64,000 nucleotides of DNA from Cacajao melanocephalus (GCA_963573385.1 CAUYLG010041594.1:1-64000); one strand, 5' to 3'; shown: positions 32,797-45,225, counted from the stretch's first letter. Notes: a model not told the origin generated them from the sequence alone. Numbers and translations: made by a program.

Positions 32797-33472
32797 TCTG
32801 TGTATGTATGTTAATGTCAAACAAAGTAGACTTCAAAACAGCAATTATTACCAGACATAAGAGGGGCATTTTATAATAACAGAGCCAAGTTATTGAGAAG
32901 ACATGACAATCCTAAATCTATATGCATCTAATATTAGTCCATAAACTGCATGCAATACAAATTGACAGAAGTAAAGGTAGAAATAGATCAATTCACAATC
33001 AGAGTTGGGTACCTCAATACTCCTTTCTCAGCAACTGATAGAAAAGTAGACCAAAAACATAAGAAAATGTATTGATTTGAACAACACTATCAACAACATG
33101 ACCTAATAGACATTTTTAAAATTCTTATAATCAACAGTTGCAAAATACACATTCCTGTCAAGGACACATAAACTGTAAACCAGGATAGACCATATGTTTG
33201 GCCATAAAACAAGTTCCTCAAAATTTGAAACATTGAAATCATACAAAATATATTTTCTGGCTATGACAGAATCAAACTAGGAATCAGTAATAGAAATGTA
33301 TCTACAATGTTTCAAAAACTTAGAAAATAAGCAACATATTACTAAATAAGCTGTGATTCAAAGAAGAATTTATAAGGAAAATTAGAATACTGTTGAACTA
33401 AATTATAATGGAAACACAGATATAAAAATTTTTAGAGTACTGTTAAAGTTATGCAGAGAGAAAATCATATCT
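32797..33472 (+). mobile_element. old L1 (L1M-type), part 1: ORF2 endonuclease region
   Basis: Plus-strand L1 with 'caaacaaagtagacttcaaa', 'acatgacaatcctaaatcta', 'tatgtttggccataaaacaa' and 'atcaaactaggaatcagtaa', the order of the L1 endonuclease domain. The copy is 5'-truncated against the LTR remnant. It is interrupted after 'gagaaaatcatatct' (33458-33472) by a younger L1 and resumes at 34618. Confidence 0.8.
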
Positions 33473-34617
33473 TTATAGATAAAGACTTAAACGTAAAACT
33501 CAAAACTATAAAAACCATTCAAGACAACCTAGGCAATACCATTCCGGACATGGAAATGGGCACAGATTTCATGACCAAGACTTCAAAAGCAATTGCAACA
33601 AAAGCAGAAATTAACAAATGGGATCTAATTAAACTAAACAGCTTCTGCACAGCAAAAGAAACTATCAACAGAGTAAACAGACAACCTACAGAATGGGAGA
33701 AAAATTTTGCAAACTATGCATCTGAGAAGGTCTAATATCTAGCATATGTAAGTAACTTAAACAAATTTACAAAAAAAAAACATTAAAAAGTGGGCAAAGG
33801 ATATGAACAGACACTTTTCAAAAGAAGGCATACATGTGACCAACAAGTATATGGAAAAAACCTCAACATCACTGACCATTAGATAAATGCAAACCAAAAC
33901 CACAATGAGATACCATCTCACACCAGTCAGAATGGCTATTATTAAAAAGTCAACAAATAACAGATGCTGGAGAGGTTGTTGAGAAAAAGGAACACTTACT
34001 GTTGGTGACAGTGTAAATTAGTTCAATCATTATGTAAAGTAGTATGGTGGTTCCTCAAAGAGCTAAATAGAACTATGATTTGACCCAGCAATCCTATTAC
34101 TGGTTATATACCCAAAGGAATATAAATCGTTCTATCAGAAGACACATGCATGTGTATGTTCATTGCAGCATTATTCACAATAGCAAAGACAAGAAATCAC
34201 CTAAATGTTCATCAATGGTAGACTGGATAAAGAAATTATGGTACATATATACCACACAATAGTATGCAGCCATAAAGAAGAATGAGATCATGTCCTTTGC
34301 AGGAACATGGTTGGATCTGGGGGCCATTATCCTTAGCAAACTAATGCAGGAACAGAAAACCAAATTCCGCATGTTCTCGCTTATTAGTGGGAGCTAAATG
34401 ATGAGAAACCCTGGACCCATAGCGGGGGATAACACACAATGGGGGCCACAGGAGGGTGGAGGTTAGGAGGAGGGAGAGGACCAGAAAAAAATAACTAATG
34501 GTACAAAGCTTAATACCTAGGTGACAAAGTAATCTGTATAACAAACCCCCATGATGTCAGTTTACCTATATAACAAACCCACACACATACCCCTAAACTT
34601 AAAATAAAAGTTAAAAA
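33473..34617 (+). mobile_element. primate-type L1 3' end, 5'-truncated
   Basis: A 1.1-kb 5'-truncated L1 holding the C-terminal part of ORF2 and the 3'UTR through 'aaaataaaagttaaaaa'. It carries 14-nt target duplications 'agaaaatcatatct' (33459-33472) and 'agaaaatcatagct' (34618-34631), one mismatch apart. An open piece of ORF2 runs to about 33735 and then meets a stop. 3'UTR words such as 'ttagcaaactaatgcaggaa' and 'aacaaacccccatgatgtc' fit older L1PA/L1PB. It is inserted in an older L1M copy. Confidence 0.93.
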
Positions 34618-36360
34618 AGAAAATCATAGCTCTAAATTCTTATATAAGAAAAGAAGGAAGATCTAAATTAAATTATATAAGCTTCTACCTTAGGAAACTA
34701 GGAAAATTAGAGCAAAGTAAGCCCAAAGTAAGCAAACGAAGAAAATAAATATTAGAATAGAAAAAAATAAAGTCTAAATGTTGATTATTTTAATAAATAT
34801 TTATAAAATTGATAAATGCCTAACAAAGCTGATTAAGAAACAAGAGAGAAAATACAAAAACTAACATTAACAATGAAAGAAGCTATAACCATTGATACTT
34901 TATGTCACCAAATTTTATAACCTAGATGAAATGGAAAAATTTCTTACAAAATAAAATTTATCAAAATTTATTTAAAAGAAAATAAATAACCTGAATATCT
35001 TTAAATATTTGTTTAAAATTGAAGTCATTATTAAAAGTCTTTTCCCAAAGAAAACTTCTACCTCCAACAGCTTCACTGGTGAATTCTATTGTATCTTTAA
35101 AGAAGAAATACTAATTTTACACACTCTCATTTAGAAAATAGAGGAGAAGGGATTTTCGAACTCATTTTATAAAGCTAGCATACCAAGACCTGACAAGGAT
35201 ATTACACAAAAAGAAAACTACAGGTCATAACCCCTTATTAAGTAGACTCAAAAATTCTTAACATAATACTAGCAATTAGATTAGCAATATATAAAAAGCA
35301 TAGTACATCATGACCTGGGTTCAATAGCAGGAATGCAATGTTGTCTTAACATTCAAAAACCAATATAATTTACTACATTTACAGAGTAAAAGAGAAAAAT
35401 CATGTAGTGATCTTAAGAGGTGCAGAAAAAGCATTTATTTGACAAAATCCAACACACATTAATGATTAGAAAAAAAGGAAGAAAAATAATATCTTGAGCG
35501 TATTAGGAGTAGTAAAGCACTTCCTTATCTAATATTGTATAGGGATCTCCAAAAAAGAGATCCTTCCTAATGGTGAATATTAAAAACAATAACATTTATT
35601 AACATAATTTTTAATGGTGAAATATTGAAAACATTGATCCTAAGATCGATAACAGGCAAATATTTTGATTCTGAATCATTTCTCTTCAATATTATACTGA
35701 AGTTTCATGACAAAATAATACTATTCATAGTGACATGACTGTGTATACAAAATAATCTAAAAAATAATCTGATATGTAAATTTAGCAAGGTTTTAGTATA
35801 AAAAGCCAGTTTAGAAAATAATTGTACATTTATATACTAGCAACAATTGAAAAATTGTAAAATGTCACACATAACATAAAAATGAACAAATATCTAGAAA
35901 TAAATTTAACAAAAGATGTAAGAGAACTTCTCTTCTGCAATCTATAAAACACTGTTGAGGACAAAGCAGATCTAATTAAGTAGAATTTTATCATACTAAT
36001 GTATTGAAAGACTCAATACTGTAAAGATGTCAAATTTTACAGAAATTGTTTTATAGAGGTGATGTATTTTCAATAAAAATCTCATCAGATTTTTGGTAGA
36101 AACAGATAAGCTCCTACTAAAATTTACATAGAAATATAAAGAACCTAAAATAGCCAAAACAATACTGACAAAGAGAAAAATTGGAAGACTTACACAACAT
36201 GATTTTGAGACTTACTATAAAGCTCCAGTAATCACAGCAATGTAGTACTGATGTAAAGATAGACATATAGCTCAATGAAACAAAAAAAATAAGTTTAATA
36301 AAAGATCCATGTGTATATAATCAATTGATTTCAAAAACATTTTTAGGCTTTAAAAAAAAA
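34618..36360 (+). mobile_element. old L1 (L1M-type), part 2: ORF2 linker and RT region
   Basis: Continues part 1 with 'atagctctaaattctta', then 'ccttaggaaactaggaaaat', 'cacaaattttataacctaga'-type words, 'cagcttcactggtgaattct', 'gcagaaaaagcatttatttg' and 'tctagaaataaatttaacaa'. Heavily substituted; every frame is closed. It stops at an antisense Alu monomer at 36362. Confidence 0.8.
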
Positions 36361-36361
36361 T

Positions 36362-36521
36362 TCTTTCTTTTTTTGTAAGAGATGGGGTCTCCCTATGTTG
36401 CCCAGGCCAGAGTGCAGTGGCTATTTACAGGTGCAATCATAGTGCACTACAGCTTGGGCTCAAACCATCCTCCTGCCTCAGACTCCCAAGTAGCTAAGAC
36501 TACAGGCATGCAGGTAGCCAA
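36362..36521 (-). mobile_element. Alu monomer (FLAM or right-arm type)
   Basis: Antisense single Alu arm with T-rich tail: 'taagagatggggtctcccta', 'gttgcccaggccagagtgca', 'ctcagactcccaagtagcta'. Only one arm is present. It is inserted into the old L1, which resumes directly after it. Confidence 0.85.
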
Positions 36522-37421
36522 TTATTTTTAAAGGAAATACTACAATTCAATGGGAAAAGGAAAATGTCTTCTGCAAATGATGCTGGATAACTGTTTATCT
36601 ATATGGGGAAGATTTTTGAATTCCGGCTCTTATACTACACACGAAAATTAACTGGGAATAGATTACAGATCAAAATGCACAAGCTGAGACTATAAAGCTC
36701 TTAGATGTAAAAATAGGTAAATATGTGACCTGGGCATAAGAAAAAATGTTTAGATGGAATGCAAAATGCAAAACCATAAAAGAAAAAGAATAAACTTGAC
36801 TTCATCAAAATTTAAAATTTATGATCCTCTATAGTCACCATTACAGAAAGGAAGAGCTAAACCACAGAATGGGGGAAACATTCAAATTACTTTCTGCAAA
36901 GTGCTCCATATATATCCACAAGAACTCATATACAGAATATACAAAAACATTCCTATAAATAAATAACAAAAGAGAAACAACACAATATAAAATAGGCAAA
37001 TGACGTAGATAATACACAAAAGAGAATACATTAATTATGACTAAGAACATGAATAGATACTCAACACTGTAAGTTTGCTGGGAAATGCAAATTAGAACCA
37101 CAATAGGAAACTACTATATTGTCACTAAAATATATAAAATTAAAAAATATCTAATGCTAGTGCATGCAGAGCAACTGGGTTGCTCGTATATTGTTGGTGG
37201 AGGTATACAATTATTCAACCACTTTGGGAAACAGGCAGCATCTTACACAGTTAAACACAGATTGATTCCTATGATTCAGCAATTCAACTTCTACATACTT
37301 ACCAGAAAGAAATGGAAGCATATTTCTACAAAATGACTTGTGTGAGCTGCTCATTGCAGCTTTATTCAGAATAGTTAAAAATCCAAAACAACTTGAATGT
37401 CCAATGACAAAAAAAGGGATA
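36522..37421 (+). mobile_element. old L1 (L1M-type), part 3: ORF2 C-terminal region
   Basis: 'tacaattcaatgggaaaagg', 'gatgctggataactgtttat', 'aaaataggcaaatgacgtag', 'gggaaatgcaaattagaac', 'cattgcagctttattcagaa' follow the order of the L1M ORF2 C-terminus. Stops at a second Alu near 37422. Confidence 0.85.
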
Positions 37422-37650
37422 CAAGTTTGAACAACATAGCAACACCTCATCTCTAAAAAAAAAATACAAATATTAGCCAGGCATCATAATTGTGCATGTC
37501 TATAGTGTTGGCTAATTGGGAGTCTGAGGTGGGAGGATCACTTAAGCCTAGGAGTTAGAGGCTACATTAAGCCATGTTTGCACTACTGTACTGCTCTCTG
37601 GGCTGATGAGAGACTCTATCTTACAAAAAAAGAAAAAGAAAAAGAAAACA
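37422..37650 (+). mobile_element. AluJ-like, 5'-truncated
   Basis: Plus-strand Alu starting in the left arm ('gtttgaacaacatagcaac'), with linker A-run and a full, divergent right arm ('gggaggatcacttaagccta'), then the tail (AAAAAG)n at 37625-37648. AluJ-like. Inserted in the old L1. Confidence 0.85.
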
Positions 37651-38055
37651 GATAAACAGATTGTGTTAAATCCATGAAGTGAAATATTATGCAGCACAAA
37701 GGAACAAATTACTCATTCACACAACAACATGTATAAATCTCGAAAACATTATAATGAATGAATCAATCAAGATACAAAATATTTTATACTGTATGATTCC
37801 ATTTAATGTAGATAAAGGGCAGGCAGAATTAATTTTGGGGAATAGAAATGAGAACAGTGGTTGCCTCTGGTGGGAAAAGGGATAAGATTGGTTAGGGACA
37901 AAAAGGGAAGTTTCTAAGGTGATGAACTGATGCTCTATACCTTGATGGAGGTGTCGCTTACATGATTATACACATATGCCAAAATTCATCAAAATGTTCA
38001 CTTAGGATCTGTGCATTTTACTGCATGCAAGTACATCTAAGAAAGTAATATAGGG
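37651..38055 (+). mobile_element. old L1 (L1M-type), part 4: 3' end
   Basis: 'agattgtgttaaatccatga', 'gaaatattatgcagcacaaa', 'actgtatgattccatttaat', 'gagaacagtggttgcctctg', 'gtgcattttactgcatgcaa' complete the L1ME-type 3'UTR. With parts 1-3 it makes about 3.7 kb of one copy. Confidence 0.85.
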
Positions 38056-38059
38056 GTAT

Positions 38060-38220
38060 CCATTCTGTGTTAGGCTCTGTGCAAGGCTGGGGGTAGAATG
38101 GGGAGCAAACACAGACATGATCCCTACCCTCATGGAGGTCAGAGACAAAAGGAGGAAACAAAAAACAATGAAAAAATTGTCCACTTGGAAATTTGACAAA
38201 TATCAGTGAGTAAAAGGTTT
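38060..38220 (+). repeat. L2 fragment
   Basis: 'gttaggctctgtgcaaggct', 'gatccctaccctcatggagg' match the L2 core near its 3' region. Another L2 piece follows at 38885. Confidence 0.75.
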
Positions 38221-38880
38221 AATTGGGAAGATGGGTATAGTAAGTAAACTCAGATTTGCAAAGAGTATCACATATTTTCTTCTAAATTATCTTCATTCTC
38301 CCTAATCCAGGTGCAGGTAGGGATTTCCATCTCCATCTACATTGGGGCTGCTTCTCCCTTCCTAGTCACTCAAGACCCAGGGTGCGCTGGTGGCTCCTTG
38401 ACAGTGCAATGACGATCCCCAAGAGAGACAGGGTTCTGTCTCTTTTGTCAAATGCAGAAGTGTCCTTGAAGGCCAGAGACATACTATTTTGGCCTCAGAA
38501 AGAATTCTCTAGAGGATTCTTTAGAGGTCTTGCCATCGCTTCAGGGGACTGTATATGAGCAAAGAGAAAGTCGCCACTGCTTATAGTTTCTTGCTGTCTG
38601 CTCCTCCCTTATTCTCCTCCCTGGATACCTAGCATGATCTCTTCAATGGTCTTAAACTGCTTGTGAAGCCAAAATGCTTTTGCTTTCTGCTCTGAAAAAC
38701 TTGTCAAGAAAGGGAAGAACAGAAAGGCCATGCTGCAGCCCTGAAATCTGAGAAAGAAAGGAACACATATAACAAATATATTACACAATGCATATAATAT
38801 GTATACATATAATAAAGTACATACAATAACAATATTTTAATCAATTATCCTTCCCAGGATTATATATTAAAACAAAGTGG
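38221..38880. other. unannotated DNA between two L2 pieces
   Basis: No repeat recognised. It separates two collinear L2 pieces and may be an insertion or simply an unrecognisable part of the L2. Confidence 0.4.
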
Positions 38881-38884
38881 TTTG

Positions 38885-39185
38885 ATGAGAAAGGCCAGGA
38901 AAGAGTTCCCTGAGGAACTGATGACTGAATTAGAGTTTTGGAAAAAGAGACGGAATTAGGTAGGTAAGACAAACGATAAGAAAGGAATGCATCAAGAAGT
39001 AGAACTGTATGTGCAAAGGCCCTGTGGTGGAGGGGAGTGTGGTTCATTCAGAGGACCACAAGGAGGCCAGTGGAGCTGCTGTGTGGTGAAGAAAATAGAG
39101 GGACCCATGGCAAGACCAGAGAGACAGGCAGCGGCCAGACTTGTTAAGGCCAAGACTTTCAATCTTTTCCCTGCATAAATGAGAG
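38885..39185 (+). repeat. L2 fragment
   Basis: 'gtatgtgcaaaggccctgtg', 'caaggaggccagtggagctg', 'cagacttgttaaggccaaga' match L2 in order. Confidence 0.75.
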
Positions 39186-41147
39186 AGTTAAAGGGTTCCT
39201 TCCTTTTCTCCAGCCCTTTTAAAATACATTGGCTGGAGTATTTATTAAAGGCATGGCTGATCCTCAATTCTACCACTTTCAGGGCCATTGCTGAAGTCAG
39301 GAAGCTCTGACACCACCTCCCTGTTGGCCTTATGGATGCAGAAGGGCTGCCGTACTCAGACATGGGTGCTCCCATGCAAATGGCTAATGTACTCCAGCCC
39401 ACTCTTACTGCTGTATATTTTAGCAACTTGTGATATGTGATCATTTTCCTGTTTGATTCAAAGTAGTTAGGTGAAATGGCTGGAGAAATAAAAGTAATTT
39501 AGGTTATAAATGAGAATGCTAACCACATGATAGGTAGCTATAAAGGAAGACCAACATTAATATGCTGTAATATGCAATTTGAACTTACAGAGGAGTGAAT
39601 TATGTACTGCAATAATAAGGAAGCAAAAAAGTTATATGAGTACTTAGTGTAGGAATAGCTATTTCTACAATGAGGTTTTTACAATCTGGGTGCATGTCTG
39701 TGCATAATTTCCATATGCTTCTCAGATATCGTATGTTTTATCTAACGACAGAAAGGGGCTAGTGTCCAGAGGAGGAGAAATCTACTATTAAAGTCATTAA
39801 TTTCAGAGTTCTGGTTGTAGAACGATTGCGAAAGACAATCATTTCTTGGCTTGAATGTGGTCTTGTTCTATAATTCAAAGTGTGAACTTGTGAAAATGTT
39901 GAGTGCATCTGTTAAGAGAAGCAAAATGTAGACTGAAACTTTATTTATTTAACCTTATCTTGTCAGTAATAAGGATGGGGAATCTGTGAAGAAAGAGTCT
40001 TTCTTAAAATAGAAGCTGAAGTGGGAATAAAATGGGGTAACGTACTTAAAATACTGAATAAAATCTGTTTTGATTTCTGTTTTCTAGCACCTTCAAGTAT
40101 TTTAGAAGCACAAATTTACATATCAGTCATAAATCAGTCACTTATTCCAAAAGTATTTTTATTAGGCAATAGGTTGAACTTGTTATCATAGTTTGATGAC
40201 TGTATGTTCCTGAAAGGAACACAGCCAGATGCATTTCTTTAAATATATTCTAGAAGTTTTCTCTAACCCAGAATGAATGTCCTACTTTTCCAAGCAGTTC
40301 CACCTACTGAAGCTTTGTGGAAGTGAGAGAATTCCTACCTAGCTAGAATCATTGGCTGGTGGACACTAATGACCTCAGGAAGTCAGAAGATCTGGCCACT
40401 CACCAGGCCAGTAGGAAAGGTGTGGGGGCAGAGGCTTCAGTGCTTTGTTCTAATCCTACCAATGACCTTTGCAGGAGAGTAACTGGACTCTTCAGCACCA
40501 ATGGAGACCTTTGGTGTCTAGCTTCTGTTGAGCTCCAAGCCGCTGCTTGGAAATCCATTAACTCTTATTAACTCCATTCCTTTGTCAGTGAGTCAAATGC
40601 TCTAGATTTTTCACGTTTGGACATTGCCCAGCCCAAGATGCTCATCAAATTTCAGAGGACAGGGGTAAGGCCAAGGGGAAGCACCTTCATAGACACTTTC
40701 CTTAAGTTATTATATAAATGGTGTCTTGTCTCTGCTTCTTTCCATCAAAGATTAACTAACCTTCCCACTTACCTGGTCTCTATATTCTCGTGTATTTTCC
40801 ATAGCTTGTTACTGGCCCCATTGTCCCAAGCAGGTCTGCTCCGATTTCTTCCTGACCCTGAGAGAAGTCTTATCTTGCAGAATGCACAAGTTCACCTTCT
40901 GGCTGTTGTTGTCTTTTTCATTTTGTGCATTTGCATCTTCTGTTGTCTATTACAACAAGCAGGGAAATACCCACCAGGCTAAGACCTGGCAGTTTCAGAG
41001 ATCCTGAGTCATCTCCCCAACTTTTCCTACTGGAAAGACACTTAGCTGCTCTCTATTAATGGCATTCCCTGCCTTCTGCAAGTTTTTATTTTCATTTAAA
41101 TTTTTATTTAGTGTTGTGAAAGGATTTTCCATTTCTTTAAAAATACA
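39186..41147. other. unannotated unique DNA
   Basis: About 2 kb with no repeat recognised. A 121-codon open frame at 40617-40982 ends in a hydrophobic stretch but matches no family that I know. Confidence 0.45.
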
Positions 41148-41155
41148 TTAACTTT

Positions 41156-41479
41156 TAACAAGATCACGTCCTTTGCAGGGACATGGATGGATCTGGAAGC
41201 CATTTTCCTTAGCAAACTAATACAGGAATAGAAAACTAAACACCTCATGTTCTCACTTATAATGGGGAGCTAAATGATGAGAACACATACACACAGAAGG
41301 GAACGACACACACTGGGGACTTTCAGCAGGTGGAAGGAGGGAAGAAGGAGAGAATCAGGAAAAACAATTAATGGGTACTAGGCTTAGTACCTGATTGATA
41401 ACATAATCTGTTCAGCAAACCCCCACGACACAAGTTTACCTATGTAACAAACTTGTGCTTGTACCCCTGAACTTAAAAG
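41156..41479 (+). mobile_element. primate-type L1 3' end
   Basis: Last ORF2 codons and 3'UTR: 'cctttgcagggacatggatg', 'tatgtaacaaacttgtgctt', 'cccctgaacttaaaag'. Flanks share 'ttaacttt' (41148-41155 and 41480-41487), a short candidate target duplication. Confidence 0.9.
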
Positions 41480-41607
41480 TTAACTTTGAAAAACTATGTC
41501 ACATATGAGCATTATGGGGAAAATAAGATATTTATTAGCGAAAGGTAGAAAATAAAACTTCCCTTTATCCTTCTAGAGATTTTGTGCACAGAAATACAGT
41601 ATCAGCA

Positions 41608-41820
41608 GTATGGTGTCATAGTTAAGAGCTTGGGCTTTAACTGTGTGGATTTGAAGGCCCTGACCTGCCACTTACTGGCTGTGCGACTTCAGAAACATTA
41701 GTAACCTCTCTGTGTCCCAATGATTTCAACTTTAATCTGAGGTAACAATAGCAGCATCACTGGGATTGTAAGGACGAATGATAAAACTATACATGAATGA
41801 AGGAAGCCTTTGATAAATGT
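41608..41820 (+). repeat. MIR
   Basis: Near full-length: 'tggtgtcatagttaagagct', 'gccacttactggctgtgcga', 'taacctctctgtgtcccaa', then the decayed 3' end. Confidence 0.85.
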
Positions 41821-41919
41821 ACTGTTACATCATCTATAAAGAAAAAAGATCATGCTGCATAACCAAGTTTATAACTCACATTTCCACTGAAAATATATTT
41901 TGAAAACTTCATGCCATTT

Positions 41920-42190
41920 ATTTTGTCAATACATGCTTAATCTGCTTACCATATTATATTTTAAGCATATTGTTTTAAATTACTGTATAATGTTCCATTG
42001 TATAGCTGAATTTGAACTTATTTAATGTTCCATTGAATGAATTATTTCTAATCTTGTGGTATAAGCAATGCAGCAATCAACATTGTAGTTCATGCCATAT
42101 CTTTCTGCCTATCTATGGTTTCTAGAAACAGGGTTTATAGGCACGTTTGCCTATCTATTGTTAAATTGCTCTTGACTTCCAGATTATATT
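41920..42190 (-). mobile_element. old L1M fragment
   Basis: Antisense to the L1M ORF2 C-terminal region: 'atgttccattgtatagctga', 'gcaatgcagcaatcaacat', then 'tagaaacagggtttatagg' and 'attgttaaattgctc' close to the family order. Divergent. Confidence 0.6.
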
Positions 42191-42689
42191 CCCATCACTA
42201 GAATAAGCTGGTTTGTTTACTTGTTTACATTCATTCCCTTAAGGACCCACAGAAACTTTATCTTCATCATATCCTACATGTCTGATGTGGCTAACTCTTC
42301 TGTATGCACAGTTTTCTAATAGATTCCATGCTAAATACTGATTTTCAGATTGTCATAGCAATGCTTAGTCATGAGGTTTCAAGAAAGAGGTCTCTAAATT
42401 AGCCGAGACCTCAGGAAGGCATTGAGAATACAGCTAAATTATATAGGATTTGTTAAAGAATGCCCAAGCCAACAGACAAAATCGACTCCCTATGGATAAC
42501 TGAAGTGTTCAAAGTTAAAACAGAACTAGCTGGCCATGGCTGGGTGAGGGAGCAGTCTTATACTCTGTGTTCTCAGGCAGATGTTGTAAAAGTATCACAG
42601 GACCTCTCTTTCTATGATCAAATCAAACAAGTACCTGTTGACAGTGCCAAGATAGACTGCAGTTAGAGCCCCCTACACCACCATGCAGT
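42191..42689. other. unannotated DNA upstream of the CCAAT-rich LTR
   Basis: No repeat recognised. Part of it may be the 5' portion of the LTR that follows. Confidence 0.35.
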
Positions 42690-42854
42690 TTGGAAGAAAC
42701 ATTTGACAGAGACTTCTGGTTTGAGGTTTGAAAACCAACCAATCAGAGCTCACCTCAGCTGGCCAATTGGGGCTGAGCTGTATCAAACAATCAGGGATCC
42801 AATATATCAACCAATCAGAACTCAACTGAACCAACCAATCAGAAGTAAGCCTGT
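42690..42854 (+). mobile_element. ERV-type LTR, U3 part with CCAAT cluster
   Basis: Carries three exact 'ccaatcaga' words (42739, 42811, 42835) plus related 'ggccaattgg' (42761-42770) and 'caatcaggg'. It is cut by an MST-like LTR at 42855 and appears to resume at 43251 with an AATAAA signal. The layout is that of a gammaretrovirus-like (ERV1) LTR; the family is not assigned. Confidence 0.5.
42739..42843 (+). promoter_or_regulatory. cluster of NF-Y-type CCAAT boxes
   Basis: CCAATCAGA at 42739-42747, 42811-42819 and 42835-42843, with CCAAT on either strand at 42761-42770. NF-Y binds CCAAT with this flank preference. Spacing is 72 and 24 bases. Activity is inferred only. Confidence 0.5.
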
Positions 42855-43250
42855 GTGATAGGTTGGTCTTGCATTGTACAAAGAAATGCCTGAGACTTAG
42901 TAATTTATAAAGAAAAGATGTTCAATTGACTCATGATTCTGTGGGCTTTACAGGAAGCATGGTGCTGGAATCTGCTCAGCTTCTGAGGAGGCCTCGGGAA
43001 GCTTGCAGTCATGGTGGAAGGTGAAGGAGGAGCAGGGATCTCACATGGCCAGAGCAGGAGGAAGGGTTGGAAATTGCTGCACACTTTTAAACAACCAGAT
43101 TTAGCAAGAAGTCACTGACTATCCTGAGGACGGCATCAAGCAGTGAGGGATCTACCTCCATGACCCAACCACCTCCCCACACTGGGCCCCACCTCCAGTA
43201 CTGGTTGTTACAACATAAGATTTAGAGGTGACAACATTCAAACTATATCA
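42855..43250 (-). mobile_element. MST-like MaLR LTR nested in an ERV LTR
   Basis: Antisense LTR from 'tgtgataggttggtc' to 'attcaaactatatca'. Landmarks: 'gcctgagacttagtaattta', 'tttacaggaagcatggtgct', 'cttttaaacaaccagattta', 'catgacccaaccacctcccc'. MSTB/MSTA-like. No clean 5-bp duplication seen, so the boundaries are approximate. Confidence 0.88.
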
Positions 43251-43445
43251 AATCATTTTAATCCTTCATTTGTATAAACAGATCTGATTGGGAACCTAGG
43301 CAGGAACTTTTGCTACAAAACCCAAACCCTCTTGGTTCTCTAGAAAGCATGGAATCTTCATTTTATACACAAGGCTGTGTCTCCCTGGTTTGCAAACTCT
43401 TCACTGGAATAAAGTCTCTTCCCATCGAATTCCTTTTCAGATAAC
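43251..43445 (+). mobile_element. ERV-type LTR, 3' part with AATAAA
   Basis: 'ctctagaaagcatggaatct', 'gtgtctccctggtttgcaaa', 'actggaataaagtctctt' resemble the R region and polyadenylation signal of an ERV1-type LTR (AATAAA at 43410-43415). Reads as the continuation of 42690-42854. Confidence 0.45.
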
Positions 43446-43473
43446 TTTTGTTCATAGATACTCTGAATATAGA

Positions 43474-43635
43474 GGTTCTAAAATGAGGCTGCACATTAGA
43501 ATCTCCAGAGAAACCTTTTAAAATAATACCAATGGTTCAGTCTTGACTCAATGGGTCTGGAGTAGGACATAGGCATTAAAATGATTTTAAAAGCTCTCCA
43601 AATGCCTTTAATATGCAGTCTGTGTTGAAGACATT
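43474..43635 (+). mobile_element. MER5A-like hAT MITE
   Basis: 'ggttctaaaatgaggctgca' and 'cattagaatctccagagaaa' at one end, 'aaagctctccaaatgccttt' at the other. Divergent, right terminal repeat decayed. Confidence 0.75.
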
Positions 43636-44300
43636 AATGGATTGAATTCCTTTAATTACAGGTGAGATTACCTGAATTCATTTTATCTGTTTCTTTACAT
43701 CTGCTAAAGGTGTCATTTCAGTACCATCATTCAGTCATCCCTCTCTTAATGAATATAAAAAGAACTTTCAAAAAATTGGCAGTGTCTAGAAGCACAGGTA
43801 AAATATATTCTTGGTATTCACTTTTCTGTTTCAGTTATGCTGTAGACAGTATCCTAACATTAATCTTACTGCTAAGCCATTCATCATTTCTCTTTAATCA
43901 GACTTCTCCCTCAAGACACTAAATACCTCTTTTCAGGTGATTTCACCAACTGTTGTGTTTCCTAAGTTGAGTGTGATGTAAATGCCATTGGTTCCATTTT
44001 GTTGCTTTTATAAGACAACTTCAGCACTGTTCACGTTTGTTGGAAATGTGGATTCTTAATGGGGCTCACTGAACCAGAGACTTGACTCTTGGAATTTCAC
44101 AAGCGTGGGAAACCTCTTAAGTAACAACTCTCAATGTAAAAACGAGGGAAGGCACTTGATAAAAAGGCTTTCCAATGGCATGTTCCCAAGTCTTTATAAG
44201 AGTTAATTCAAAAGAGAATACAAAGAACTGATCTCCCTACAAAATGATATTCAGTCATACTCTGCCATTAAAGAAATGAGTGAAATTAACGATGACATCT
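43636..44300. other. unannotated unique DNA
   Basis: Nothing recognised; open frames under 90 codons. Confidence 0.45.
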
Positions 44301-44304
44301 AGTT

Positions 44305-44740
44305 TTACCTGCCAGGTTAATAAGGGTGTGAGGTAACAGGTACTCTTACACCTTTTGGTGAAAATGTAAGTTGTTAGTGCCATTTTGAAGAGTAATCTAG
44401 CAATAGTGACTAAAATTGAAAATGAATATCTCATTTGACTTAATATTCTATATTTAGGAATTTACATTATGGATATTCTTATAAACTTATACTAAGGCAC
44501 ATGTAACAGATTGTTCATTTGAGCATTGAGTGCAATGACGAAACATTGGTAACAACCTACACATTCATCAAGGGTAACTGGCTAGATAAACAAGGTGTTT
44601 TCAAACAGCTGTTGAAAATAATGTGTTAGAGTGGAGTGTGCAGACATAAAATAATTCCATGATGTATTATTGAACAAAATAATCAAGTTATAAAATGGTC
44701 TCCATGACTGCATTTGTGTAAACTTAAAAATGAAAATATG
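44305..44740 (+). mobile_element. old L1M, 5' piece split by AluSc
   Basis: 'ttaggaatttacattatgga', 'ttgttcatttgagcattgag', 'ggtaacaacctacacattca', 'gactgcatttgtgtaaac' follow the L1M ORF2 C-terminus and 3'UTR. Interrupted at 44740 by an Alu. Confidence 0.75.

Positions 44741-45225
<485 letters not shown>

Noticed and set aside
33451..33735. 94-codon frame as a host gene
   Set aside because: It is the C-terminal ORF2 piece of the inserted L1, started from an ATG in flanking old L1 sequence.
40617..40982. 121-codon frame with a hydrophobic C-terminal stretch
   Set aside because: No recognisable family; a single hydrophobic run in AT-rich chance sequence is not enough.
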